Assembly (NCBI GenBank): GCA_022360445.1
Contig: JAKSCV010000094.1
Span: 1 to 32,061, forward strand
Length of the DNA stretch: 32,061 nucleotides
Direction: 5' to 3'
DNA from: Gammaproteobacteria bacterium
Lineage (GTDB): Bacteria; Pseudomonadota; Gammaproteobacteria; UBA5861
The position numbers were made by a program, and so were the translations under genes. The notes below the pieces were generated by a model. That model was not told the DNA's origin and did no database searches. It worked only from the letters and a program-made list of their open reading frames with translations. Shown one piece after another: positions 10,193-18,128 of this stretch; the stretch's first letter is position 1; each line of letters opens with the position of its first letter.

Positions 10193-13100
10193 TCAAGCGC
10201 TCGCCATCTTTGCCGCTTCCTGCACATCCACAGAGACAAGCCGCGAAACGCCCGGCTCGTTCATGGTCACTCCCATTAACTGGCTGGAGAGTTCCATGGT
10301 CGCCTTATTGTGTGTGATGAAAATAAACTGAACCCGGTCAGACATTTCCCGAACCAGGTCACAAAAGCGCCCGACGTTCGCATCATCGAGCGGTGCATCC
10401 ACCTCATCCAGCATGCAAAAAGGAGCGGGATTCAATTCAAAAAAAGCAAAAACCAGCGCAACGGCCGTCAGCGCTTTTTCGCCACCAGAAAGCAGCTGAA
10501 TATGACTCACTCTTTTGCCGGGAGGCCTCGCCATTATAGATACCCCCGTGTCGAGCAAATTATCGCCTGTCAGTTCCAGCGAGGCTTGACCTCCCCCAAA
10601 TAAGCGTGGGAATAGGCCCTGCAGCCCCGTATTGACCTGATCAAACGTTTCCTTGAATTTGGACTTTGTCTCACGGTCAATTTTTGCGATGGCTCTTTCC
10701 AGTGTTTCCAACGCATCTGTGATGTCTTTGTGCTGCTGCTCAATCAGCTCCTGGCGCTTGAGCTGTTCCTGATATTCATCAATTGCCGCCAGATTAATCG
10801 GGCCTAGTCGCTCAATACGGACAACCGTTTCATTCAACCGAGCTTCATAATCCGTGCTTGAAACATTTGGCGCCAGTTCAGCCAGCAACTGGTCTTTGTC
10901 GTAACCAGACGCCGTAATCTGCTCCAGCAACGTCGCCCCGCGAACCTGTGACTCTTGAACCTCAAACTTTGCCTGGTTTAATTGTTCACGTACCTCATTG
11001 ACTGTGCTCTCTGCCCGCAAACGGTCCTGCTCCAATTGACGCAGCTGCTTTTCAAGCATTTCAACGGCATCACGCGCTGCGCTCAATTCCTGCTCCACAT
11101 GTAACCGTGATTCCAGCAAGGTTTCTAGCGATTGCGTGTGCTCGTTCATGGGCTCATCAGCCGCTAATAAAAGCGTTTCCAATTCTTCTCGCCGCGTTGA
11201 GGTGTGCACCAGCTGGCTTTGCATGCGTTCAATGTTTTGCTCTAAAGATGCCTGACTGGTCCGAAGCGCCTCCAAGCGCACAGCAATCTGCTGAGCCTGT
11301 TCCCGGTGCTGTTTTTCTTCTATTCGTGTATCCAACAACTGTGACTGCAAACGATCCCGTTCCTGTGACAATTGGTCGCCATCAGCTGCTAGACTTTCGA
11401 GGGTCTCCATCGCCTGCGCATGAGCGGCCCGACTTTCTTCGATGTCCAAAGCGCCTTGTTCAATCTGCTCCCGTAATTCTGCGACTTCCTGGGCAACGCG
11501 TCTTTGTCGTTCCACTGCCTGTTCTAGCCGCGAACGCTTGTCCCGAACCTGTGCGCTTTTATGGATTTGCTCCCGGTGGCTGTCGTTCAATTCCTTTTGT
11601 AGTTGCTCGCGTTGTGTGGCGACAGTACGTATCATCTCTGTTCGCATTTGGTGATCCGATTCGCCGGACTCCAGTTGCTCCCGAGCCTCATCAAGCTTTA
11701 TCTGAAGTCGCTTGATTTCACGTTCTCGCTCGAGGATACCGATGTCATCTTCCGCCTGGCCCACAACACGCAGCCAGTGCCGACCAACCCAGAAACCATC
11801 ACGCGTGACAATGGATTCTGTCATTGAGAAGTCTTCCCGTCTTTCTAAAGCTTCCGGCAAAGTTTCGGCCGTATAGACGCTTCCCAACCAGGAGAGGTCT
11901 GCGGATTGCGTGTGAACCTTGGCGAGTAAAGATCCTGCTTGCCCCTGACCGGATGCGCCCGTTTCAAGTAATATCAAATCTCCCTCAGGCTTATTATCCA
12001 GGCCCTCCCGAACTCCATCTAGGTGATCAATACAAATCGCCTCTAACGACTGGTGAAGAACGACTTGTACCGCTTTTTCCCATCCTGCCTCAACCTCCAA
12101 TTCCTGGGCAAGCCGGGGTTTAGACGACAATCCCTGCCGGTTGAGCCAATCTGAAAGCGATGAACTGGATGTGTTCAGTGCGGCTTTATTGATGGCTTCT
12201 AAAGCCATCAGTTGGCTATTCAAACCCTGAAATGCTTTTTGTTTCGCCGCCAATGCCTGCTCACCGGACTCCATTTCACCACGTAACTGCTTTATGCGAC
12301 GATCCAATTCATCAAACACTGCTTGCTTTTCAGCCAGCTGCTCAGATGCCAGTTGCTCCTCTTCAAGCGCTTGTTCGAGTGCTCGCTCTAACGCGGGTAC
12401 ATCAACCTGCCCTAACTCCGCCTCAATGCGCCCTTGTCGCTGCTTGTTCTGCGTAACATAACGCTCAAGTTGTTCAGCCCGGGTGCGTTCAATTTGCGCC
12501 TGTTGCGTCAATTGGTGATTGTGTTTGTTGTAATGATCCCAGCGTTGCTGCCAGGCGATCATTTTTTCTTCCGACGATTCCAGCGACGCGCCCGACTCGC
12601 TCTGTAAGTCAGATAACCGTTGGTACTCTGGTTCATTCTCCGCCAGCTGCTGCTTGACCTCTGCCAGCTTGACCTGGTCTTGCTCAATGTGGGTATTGGC
12701 TTCTTGCCAGGCCTGCGTTGCTTGAACCAATTCCTGCTCCTGTCGGCGTTTGGTATCCCGTGCATGCTGGATGGTTTGCTCAAGACGTGAAATATCGGCA
12801 CCAAGCTTGTAATACTGCCCTTGTATTTTGTTAAAGTGGTCATTGAGTTCAAGATGCTGCTCACGACAAGATTCAATATCCGCTTCATGCTTTCTCAACG
12901 CTACGCTAGCCTCTTCGAGCTTCAGCTCCCAGTCACGCACGGACTCTTTTTGGCTTTGTGCCTTGACCTGAAAATCCCGCCAGCCCAGCACCAGTAACTG
13001 AGCACGCAATTGGCGCTCCTGACTTTTGAGGACTTTGTATTTCTCAGCCGTTTCGGATTGGCGTTTGAGGCGATCCACCTGTTTTTCGATCTCTTCACTG

Positions 13101-13690
13101 AGATCATTCAGACGGTCAAGGTTTTCACGCGTATGGCGGATACGGTTTTCTGTTTCTCGGCGACGGTCTTTGTACTTTGAGATTCCGGCAGCTTCTTCAA
13201 GGTAAACGCGGATTTCCTCCGGTTTGGCTTCAATCAACCGTGAAATCATCCCCTGTTCAATGATGGCGTAACTGCGCGGACCCAGCCCTGTGCCCAAAAA
13301 AATGTCGGTAATGTCCCGCCTGCGGCAGCGGCTACCATTCAGAAAATAATGAGATTGGCCTTCACGGGTGACCTGCCGACGAACCGAGATCTCGGCATAT
13401 TGGGCGTATTCGCCTCCCAGACTGCCACTGGTGTTATCAAAGACCAACTCGACAGAGGCCTGAGCAACCGGCTTCCGCGCACTGGAGCCGGAAAAAATCA
13501 CATCCTCCATGGAGCCGCCTCGCAAGTGCTTGGCGGACGATTCGCCCATCACCCAGCGTACCGCATCTATGGTATTCGATTTGCCACATCCATTGGGCCC
13601 AACGATGCCGATGAGATTTGAAGGCATCTCGATGGTCGTCGGATCAACGAATGACTTGAAGCCTGCCAGCTTAATTTTACTTAGCCGCAT
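10193..13690 (-). CDS. smc: Chromosome partition protein SMC
   Basis: SMC is the ATPase of the bacterial condensin that compacts and segregates chromosomes, normally with ScpA and ScpB, which are not in this window. The 1165 residues have the full architecture: an N-terminal head with Walker A GPNGCGKSN (about 31-39), a long coiled coil, a hinge (about 515-645), a returning coiled coil, and a C-terminal head with the signature LLSGGEKALTAVAL and Walker B FCMLDEVDAPLDDAN. I chose the ATG at 13688-13690 because it yields the canonical beginning MRLSKIKLAGFKSF. An upstream ATG at 13732 would add 14 residues, but it overlaps a likely -10 element. The gene is divergent from the FGGY-fold gene. MukB is the alternative condensin in enterics, and this is clearly not MukB. 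Confidence 0.97.
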   Translation of the reverse strand: MRLSKIKLAGFKSFVDPTTIEMPSNLIGIVGPNGCGKSNTIDAVRWVMGESSAKHLRGGSMEDVIFSGSSARKPVAQASVELVFDNTSGSLGGEYAQYAEISVRRQVTREGQSHYFLNGSRCRRRDITDIFLGTGLGPRSYAIIEQGMISRLIEAKPEEIRVYLEEAAGISKYKDRRRETENRIRHTRENLDRLNDLSEEIEKQVDRLKRQSETAEKYKVLKSQERQLRAQLLVLGWRDFQVKAQSQKESVRDWELKLEEASVALRKHEADIESCREQHLELNDHFNKIQGQYYKLGADISRLEQTIQHARDTKRRQEQELVQATQAWQEANTHIEQDQVKLAEVKQQLAENEPEYQRLSDLQSESGASLESSEEKMIAWQQRWDHYNKHNHQLTQQAQIERTRAEQLERYVTQNKQRQGRIEAELGQVDVPALERALEQALEEEQLASEQLAEKQAVFDELDRRIKQLRGEMESGEQALAAKQKAFQGLNSQLMALEAINKAALNTSSSSLSDWLNRQGLSSKPRLAQELEVEAGWEKAVQVVLHQSLEAICIDHLDGVREGLDNKPEGDLILLETGASGQGQAGSLLAKVHTQSADLSWLGSVYTAETLPEALERREDFSMTESIVTRDGFWVGRHWLRVVGQAEDDIGILEREREIKRLQIKLDEAREQLESGESDHQMRTEMIRTVATQREQLQKELNDSHREQIHKSAQVRDKRSRLEQAVERQRRVAQEVAELREQIEQGALDIEESRAAHAQAMETLESLAADGDQLSQERDRLQSQLLDTRIEEKQHREQAQQIAVRLEALRTSQASLEQNIERMQSQLVHTSTRREELETLLLAADEPMNEHTQSLETLLESRLHVEQELSAARDAVEMLEKQLRQLEQDRLRAESTVNEVREQLNQAKFEVQESQVRGATLLEQITASGYDKDQLLAELAPNVSSTDYEARLNETVVRIERLGPINLAAIDEYQEQLKRQELIEQQHKDITDALETLERAIAKIDRETKSKFKETFDQVNTGLQGLFPRLFGGGQASLELTGDNLLDTGVSIMARPPGKRVSHIQLLSGGEKALTAVALVFAFFELNPAPFCMLDEVDAPLDDANVGRFCDLVREMSDRVQFIFITHNKATMELSSQLMGVTMNEPGVSRLVSVDVQEAAKMASA

Positions 13691-13730
13691 TGATGTACGG
13701 ATGACGTCCCTGAAGCCCAAAAACTCGCCC

Positions 13731-13761
13731 ATTGTATCGCGGGAAATGTTAATTGCTACAA
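13731..13761 (-). promoter_or_regulatory. Putative smc promoter, overlapping a divergent promoter
   Basis: On the minus strand TTGTAG (complement of 13756-13761) precedes TACAAT (complement of 13731-13736) by 19 nt. The -10 overlaps the upstream candidate ATG of smc, which argues for translation from 13690. The same bases form a mirror-image promoter for the plus strand. Confidence 0.4.
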
Positions 13762-13762
13762 T
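13732..13762 (+). promoter_or_regulatory. Putative promoter of the FGGY-cysZ-M23-atl unit
   Basis: TTGTAT (13732-13737) precedes TACAAT (13757-13762) by 19 nt. ATTGTA at 13731-13736 and TACAAT at 13757-13762 form an exact inverted repeat, so the two divergent promoters occupy the same DNA and probably compete for polymerase. The 19-nt spacers are longer than the ideal 17. Confidence 0.35.
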
Positions 13763-13795
13763 TTGGTAACACCTTCCACAACAGAATCACGCAAT

Positions 13796-15067
13796 ATGGC
13801 AGACACAACGCTTTATCTCGGCATTAGTTTAACTCCCAAGGATTGCGAAGCCGTCATCATTGACAATGATCAAAATCAGCAGGCCACAGCGAGCGTGGCA
13901 CTGCCTCATAGTCCGCTCACGGGAAAAGACGCACCGACTGCCTGGATCAAGGCCGTAGAAGCCATTTGCCAAGTCATTCTCCCGCAAGTAGACCGGAGAA
14001 AAATTGGGCACCTTAGCATCGTATCACCAACAGACGTGTTGCTACTGAGTGATGCGTTCGGCAATCCAGTCTCTTCCGTCTTAGGCCATGACTATCGTTG
14101 CAGCTATCCGCTGTATGCTCGCATCAGCCCGGCAATACCCGCTCAATCAGGTGCCGGTGGCGATAGCAGCAGCCTGTTTAAACTCCTTGAGTTACTCGAC
14201 GCCAGTGACGGGCAGTCGGTTCGCCCCATGCATCAATCAGAGTGGCTAACGGCAAAGCTCAGTGGTCAAAACGGTATCTGCAATGAGCACCAGGCAACAC
14301 GACTGGGTTATGACCCTGTTAAACAGCGTTGGCCTCGCTGGTTGGATAAACTTACTCAGGGCCAAGCAGTGCTGCCACAGGTAGTGATTCCTGGCACACC
14401 AATGGGCACACTGACACCTGCATTTGCACAAAAGCTCTCTTTGCCAGTTCATGTCCAAATAGTGGCTGGTACAACAAGTGAAACGGCTGAGTTTTTATCG
14501 ACAGGGCTTCATGACACGCCCCGAGCTATCACACGTTTTAACCCTTTTTTAACGCTACAAAACATGGCTTCTATGCCGGTTTTCTCCAGCGAGCACGGTG
14601 TCTATAGTCACCGCCTGGGGAGCCGCTGGCTGGTTCATGCCACATCCCACACAGGCATGACGGCTGTCTACCACTACCTGCCAGAGGCCGATGTTAATGC
14701 CCGGCTGGATCAGGTAAAGGCCAATCCTCTTTTAAACCTGGACCTCTACCCGCTGGTTGAAGCAGGCGAACAATTCCCGATTCGGAACCCTCGAATGCGT
14801 GCGGTGGTTAACCCCCGCCCGGATGATAATACGATATTCCTCCAGGCATTACTCGAAGCCCTCGCTGATGCCGAACACGATGGCTACTGGCTTTTACAGC
14901 GCTTGGGCAGCCGACCACCTGAGCAGGTGTACACATTTGAATCTGGCCCTGACCAGGGGGCATGGCTTAAAATCAGAGAACAAAAAATGAAGACCGAACT
15001 GTGTGCGTTGGAGACGAAACCCAACGCAGCTCTCGGCGCTGCACTGGTAGCGTCAGGTCACATGTAA
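13796..15067 (+). CDS. FGGY-fold sugar kinase homologue, predicted pseudokinase
   Basis: This 423-residue protein resembles the short FGGY-family kinases of the cyanobacterial/plant D-ribulokinase or xylulokinase-1 type. Matching landmarks are YLGI near the N-terminus, GYDPVKQRWPRWL (171-183), IVAGTT (222-227), GVYSHRLGSRWL (268-279), FPIRNP (327-332), NPRP near 339-342 and the terminal ALGAAL (412-417). The catalytic signatures are altered. The first-motif Asp is S11 (GISLTP instead of GxDxGT), the catalytic Asp of GTTD is S228 (GTTSET), and the nucleotide-binding Gly-rich GGG loop is replaced by FESGPDQG (381-388). Phosphoryl transfer therefore looks unlikely, and a binding or regulatory role is inferred. 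The ATG at 13796 gives the natural N-terminus; a TTG at 13763 is unlikely. It heads a unit with cysZ 29 nt downstream. Confidence 0.8.
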   Translation: MADTTLYLGISLTPKDCEAVIIDNDQNQQATASVALPHSPLTGKDAPTAWIKAVEAICQVILPQVDRRKIGHLSIVSPTDVLLLSDAFGNPVSSVLGHDYRCSYPLYARISPAIPAQSGAGGDSSSLFKLLELLDASDGQSVRPMHQSEWLTAKLSGQNGICNEHQATRLGYDPVKQRWPRWLDKLTQGQAVLPQVVIPGTPMGTLTPAFAQKLSLPVHVQIVAGTTSETAEFLSTGLHDTPRAITRFNPFLTLQNMASMPVFSSEHGVYSHRLGSRWLVHATSHTGMTAVYHYLPEADVNARLDQVKANPLLNLDLYPLVEAGEQFPIRNPRMRAVVNPRPDDNTIFLQALLEALADAEHDGYWLLQRLGSRPPEQVYTFESGPDQGAWLKIREQKMKTELCALETKPNAALGAALVASGHM

Positions 15068-15096
15068 ACTTACCGTTTAATAACTCTGGAACACGA

Positions 15097-15873
15097 ATGC
15101 TTGAACAGTTTTTTTTGGGGGCACACTATGTCGGCAAGGGCGCAGGCATCATTCAGCAAGCCAAATTACGCCGCTTTGTGATTATCCCGATCATTATTAA
15201 TTTGTTTGTATTTTTTGGGCTGATCTGGTTGAGTGGCTACTACTTTGCCTCGTTGCTCGATACTTTTCTGCCCGCCTGGCTCGACTGGGCAATCATTCAG
15301 TTTATTCTCTGGACCTTCTTCGCCCTCCTCGCGCTCGTCGTTTTTGCCTACACATTCACGCTGATCACAAACTTTATTGCCGCACCGTTTAACAGTTTGT
15401 TAGCTGAAAAAGTAGAGCGCTACCTCACGGGGCAAACGGTCGAAACGTCTGACTCTTTTTCTCAATTACTGAAAAGCATTCCCGTCACCATGGCGTCAGA
15501 GGTCCGTAAGCTGATTTACCTCGTTATGTGGATGATTCCATTGATTATCATCAGCTTTATTCCTGTACTGAATATTCTTTCGCCAGCGCTGTGGCTGATT
15601 TTCAGCGCCTGGATGCTTTCACTGGAATACACAGACTACCCCATGGGCAATCATGGTTATACGTTTGGCCGAATTAAAAAACGGATGAAAAAGTCACGCC
15701 CGCTGGCGCTTGGTTTTGGTGGAGCGCTGACGATCTTGACCTCAATTCCCTTGATCAACATTGTCGCCATGCCCATCGGCGTTGCCGGAGCAACGGCGCT
15801 TTGGGTGGATGTCATTTCCAAAACTGGGGACACGCCTACTCGTCACTCACAAGCATTACAAAGCACCGAATGA
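15097..15873 (+). CDS. cysZ: Sulfate permease CysZ
   Basis: CysZ (EI24/DUF540 family) is an inner-membrane sulfate channel supplying cysteine synthesis. The 258 residues match the family length of about 250. The protein opens with FFLGAHYVGKGAGIIQQAKLR, then membrane segments at about 28-48, 65-95 (continuous hydrophobic stretch), 145-180 and 205-240. It also contains the loop ITNFIAAPFNSLLAEKVE and the segment LSLEYTDYPMGNHGYTF, both typical of CysZ. The ATG at 15097 gives this N-terminus; in-frame codons further upstream would add an unrelated polar leader overlapping the previous gene. It follows the FGGY-fold gene by 29 nt and overlaps the peptidase gene by 4 nt (ATGA). No cys biosynthesis genes are nearby. 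Confidence 0.92.
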   Translation: MLEQFFLGAHYVGKGAGIIQQAKLRRFVIIPIIINLFVFFGLIWLSGYYFASLLDTFLPAWLDWAIIQFILWTFFALLALVVFAYTFTLITNFIAAPFNSLLAEKVERYLTGQTVETSDSFSQLLKSIPVTMASEVRKLIYLVMWMIPLIIISFIPVLNILSPALWLIFSAWMLSLEYTDYPMGNHGYTFGRIKKRMKKSRPLALGFGGALTILTSIPLINIVAMPIGVAGATALWVDVISKTGDTPTRHSQALQSTE

Positions 15874-16700
15874 AGACAAAACTCTTTTGGCTCTCCATAC
15901 TCCTTATTTTCAGCTCTTTCAGTACGCAGACCCATGCCCTGCCCGTCGAACAGCTGACGCCCGGCGGCGTTGCACTCGTCTCTCTTCCACCGATTGGGAC
16001 AGCAAAGCCCCGCGTACACTACAACCAGATTCCTGTGACGACAGTCCAACGCGAGACACATTGGGTCGCACTGGTCGGGATTCCATTGAATGCTCAATCG
16101 GGTCCGCACGAAATTGTGGCCCGATGGGGCAAAAACGGTCCCAAATCTCGCCATAGTTTTAAAGTGAACGCAAAAGCTTATCCTGAGCAGCGTTTAACGA
16201 TCAAAAACAAGCGGAAGGTGAATCCCAACCCCACCGATATGGAACGCATTCGCAAAGAGCAACAGCGTATCCGGCAAGCCCGGCATTCGTGGCAAAGCAC
16301 CACTCCGGCACTGACACTTCAACTGCCGGTGGTTGGCCGGGAAAGCAGCCCGTTTGGCTTACGCCGTTTTTTTAACAACCAGGCTCGAAAACCCCATGGC
16401 GGACTGGATATTGCCGCCCCAACAGGCACACCCATCTACGCACCTGCGGCAGGGCTGGTCGTGGAAACAGGCGACTATTTTTTTAGCGGAAATTGTATTT
16501 TCATTAATCATGGCCAAGGGCTTGTGACATTTTATGCCCATTTACATCGCATTGATGTCAAACCCGGACAAATGGTTCAAACCGGAGACAAAATCGGTGA
16601 GGTGGGTGCCACGGGGCGCGTGACCGGCCCCCATTTGCATTGGTCGGTTGGTTTAAACCGCATCTGGGTTGAGCCCAAGCTTTTTTTACCCACACCGTGA
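15870..16700 (+). CDS. Secreted M23-family metallopeptidase (LytM/NlpD-like)
   Basis: This is a predicted periplasmic zinc endopeptidase that would cut peptidoglycan cross-links. The 276 residues begin with a signal peptide (MKTKLFWLSILLIFSSFSTQTHA, cleavage near 23 after an AxA-like site). An N-terminal beta domain (about 25-100) and a charged helix (about 118-140) follow, then the M23 domain (about 155-270). Zinc and catalytic residues are visible as H176 and D180 in HGGLD, YAHLHRI (H224, H226) and GPHLHW (H255, H257). The set is complete, so it should be an active enzyme and not an EnvC/NlpD-type activator. The ATG at 15870 overlaps the cysZ stop, and its TGA overlaps the GTG of atl. Confidence 0.92.
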   Translation: MKTKLFWLSILLIFSSFSTQTHALPVEQLTPGGVALVSLPPIGTAKPRVHYNQIPVTTVQRETHWVALVGIPLNAQSGPHEIVARWGKNGPKSRHSFKVNAKAYPEQRLTIKNKRKVNPNPTDMERIRKEQQRIRQARHSWQSTTPALTLQLPVVGRESSPFGLRRFFNNQARKPHGGLDIAAPTGTPIYAPAAGLVVETGDYFFSGNCIFINHGQGLVTFYAHLHRIDVKPGQMVQTGDKIGEVGATGRVTGPHLHWSVGLNRIWVEPKLFLPTP

Positions 16701-17044
16701 CGTCTAAGCGGGATCAACAAACCGTTTATCAGACCGTCAAAAGGATTCCCCCTGGCTGTGTGGCGACCTACGGACAAGTGGCGGATTTAAGCAATGCCCC
16801 AGGACGAGCACGGTGGGTTGGGTATCTGCTACGGCAGTCACCACCCGAAGAAAAACTCCCCTGGCATCGCGTGGTTAATGCCAAGGGCCGGATTTCATTT
16901 CCAGAAGGTAGCGAGAAGCACACGATGCAACGCAGGCTGTTGGAGGAAGAAGGTGTGGTCTTTACGCAGGGAGTGATCGACCTCAAGCAGTTTCAATGGA
17001 TATTTTCTCTGCCCGACTGGTTATTCGGCCCACCACCGGAATAA
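16697..17044 (+). CDS. Alkyltransferase-like protein (Atl)
   Basis: Atl proteins resemble the DNA-binding domain of O6-alkylguanine-DNA alkyltransferase but lack the acceptor cysteine. They flag alkylated guanines for nucleotide-excision repair. The 115 residues contain the winged-helix segment and the altered active-site motif PWHRV, with W56 where alkyltransferases have Cys (PCHRV). Y25 (in TYGQV) and R39 (in GRARW) correspond to the base-flipping Tyr and Arg-finger described in Schizosaccharomyces pombe Atl1. The start is GTG, overlapping the peptidase stop by 4 nt (GTGA), so it is coupled to the upstream gene. It is the last gene of the plus-strand unit and converges on azlD. Confidence 0.93.
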   Translation: MTSKRDQQTVYQTVKRIPPGCVATYGQVADLSNAPGRARWVGYLLRQSPPEEKLPWHRVVNAKGRISFPEGSEKHTMQRRLLEEEGVVFTQGVIDLKQFQWIFSLPDWLFGPPPE

Positions 17045-17081
17045 AGCAGCTTGACCCAAACGGTGCCCATCACACATTTAA

Positions 17082-17097
17082 GGAGCCTCTGATTAAG
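17082..17097 (+). repeat. 16-nt dispersed repeat, copy 1
   Basis: GGAGCCTCTGATTAAG lies in the short gap between the convergent atl and azlD genes and includes the azlD stop codon. Its exact reverse complement occurs at 26331-26346, again next to the 3' end of a minus-strand gene. It may be the end of a decayed insertion sequence or of a miniature element; no transposase is present. Confidence 0.5.
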
Positions 17098-17416
17098 GCA
17101 TTCTAAGCAGAATAATGGCCCCTACCCCTGCAAGCAAAGACAGAATCAAATTACGCCGAAAGACAAAGTAAACCAGTAAAGCCAACCCACAAGCCAGCAG
17201 ACGTTCGTAAAGGTACGTCTGTTCCAAGGGGCCTGCAGGCAGGAAAATCATGCGTGACACCAGCGCCGCCAGCATGGCATAAGCAATACAACTCACCCAC
17301 CTAAAAATGCTGTCTTCAACGTTGACTCGAGTGGACATCAACACGCCAATTCCCCGCCAGAAATACGTCACCACAAAGGACCCGAGGATAAGCCACCAGA
17401 CTTGCTCACTGCTCAT
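17093..17416 (-). CDS. azlD: Branched-chain amino-acid transport protein AzlD
   Basis: AzlD is the small membrane partner of AzlC in exporters of branched-chain and similar amino acids. The protein is 107 residues with about four hydrophobic segments: WWLILGSFVVTYFWRGIGVL, a second near 32-52, a third near 65-82 and a C-terminal one ending in GAIILLRMP. The ATG at 17414-17416 is chosen because AAAGGAGG, an ideal ribosome-binding site, lies about 6 nt upstream. The longer in-frame option starting at 17446 lies inside azlC. It overlaps azlC by 11 nt, a typical coupled arrangement. The stop codon falls within a 16-nt dispersed repeat. Confidence 0.9.
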   Translation of the reverse strand: MSSEQVWWLILGSFVVTYFWRGIGVLMSTRVNVEDSIFRWVSCIAYAMLAALVSRMIFLPAGPLEQTYLYERLLACGLALLVYFVFRRNLILSLLAGVGAIILLRMP

Positions 17417-18128
17417 GGCCGCCTCCTTTGTTGCGTAACCGGGCATCTACAAAAAAAGCCAGTGTGCCGCCAACAAAGCCTGTGATCATTAAGCTCCACT
17501 GGGGAAACTGAAGGTAGACAAGCGGACCTAGAATGGCACCACAAATCACCGCAATGACAATCTCACGTTGACGGATATCAATGAATAACAGCATCCAGTA
17601 AATCGCCATTAAAAAAACCAAGCCAAGATTGATGTATGTGGGTAAATTCACCGCCAGTAAATAACCGACTCCGGTTAACACCGTGCCTAATATCCAAAGT
17701 GTTCCCCCCATACCTAATAAGTAAGGCAAACGCTCTTCTTCGTTCATTTTGGGGCAATCACGCATCGCCACGGCCCAAGGCGTAACTGCCACGAACTGGG
17801 CGGCCAGAAACAACCTCCAGCGTTGGGGAGCGCGGCCGCGAATAATGGGCAAAAGTGACACAACCATCGGTAAAAAACGCATATTGGTGATCATGACGGC
17901 TAGCAGAATCGCCGCCCCCGAGGCACTTACCAGATAAAGCTCGGCAAAAACAAGCTGTGACGGCAGTGCCCAGATGATGCCTGTTGAGGCAATAGCCATC
18001 CAACTGCTTAAGCCAGTCTCCCTTGCCAGTGCACCATAACCAATGCAGGTGGTTAAAATAATCATACCCTGCACACCGAGTGCGACTTGCATGCCTCCCC
18101 ACCATCCCCCCTTTATTTCTTCGCTCAC
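17406..18128 (-). CDS. azlC: Branched-chain amino-acid exporter subunit AzlC
   Basis: AzlC-family proteins form the larger membrane subunit of an amino-acid exporter (also the YgaZ/BrnF type). The 240 residues are strongly hydrophobic with about seven membrane segments. The recognisable regions are GVQGMIILTTCIGYGALARETGLS, IIWALPSQLVFAELY and the NMRFLPMVVSLLP segment, all conserved in the family. The start is GTG (complement of 18126-18128) with AAGGAG about 8 nt upstream. It is followed by azlD with overlap. The AzlC/AzlD pair is the full complement needed. The upstream 334 nt are shared with the divergent PhoX-like gene and could hold a regulator site, but I see no regulator gene nearby. 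Confidence 0.92.
   Translation of the reverse strand: MSEEIKGGWWGGMQVALGVQGMIILTTCIGYGALARETGLSSWMAIASTGIIWALPSQLVFAELYLVSASGAAILLAVMITNMRFLPMVVSLLPIIRGRAPQRWRLFLAAQFVAVTPWAVAMRDCPKMNEEERLPYLLGMGGTLWILGTVLTGVGYLLAVNLPTYINLGLVFLMAIYWMLLFIDIRQREIVIAVICGAILGPLVYLQFPQWSLMITGFVGGTLAFFVDARLRNKGGGHEQ

Noticed and set aside
11107-11715. 202-residue plus-strand frame inside smc
   Set aside because: It lies entirely within the SMC coiled coil on the opposite strand and has a low-complexity composition with no motif.
13690-13732. 14-residue N-terminal extension of SMC
   Set aside because: The family starts at MRL-IKLAGFKSF, and the extra ATG coincides with a likely -10 element.
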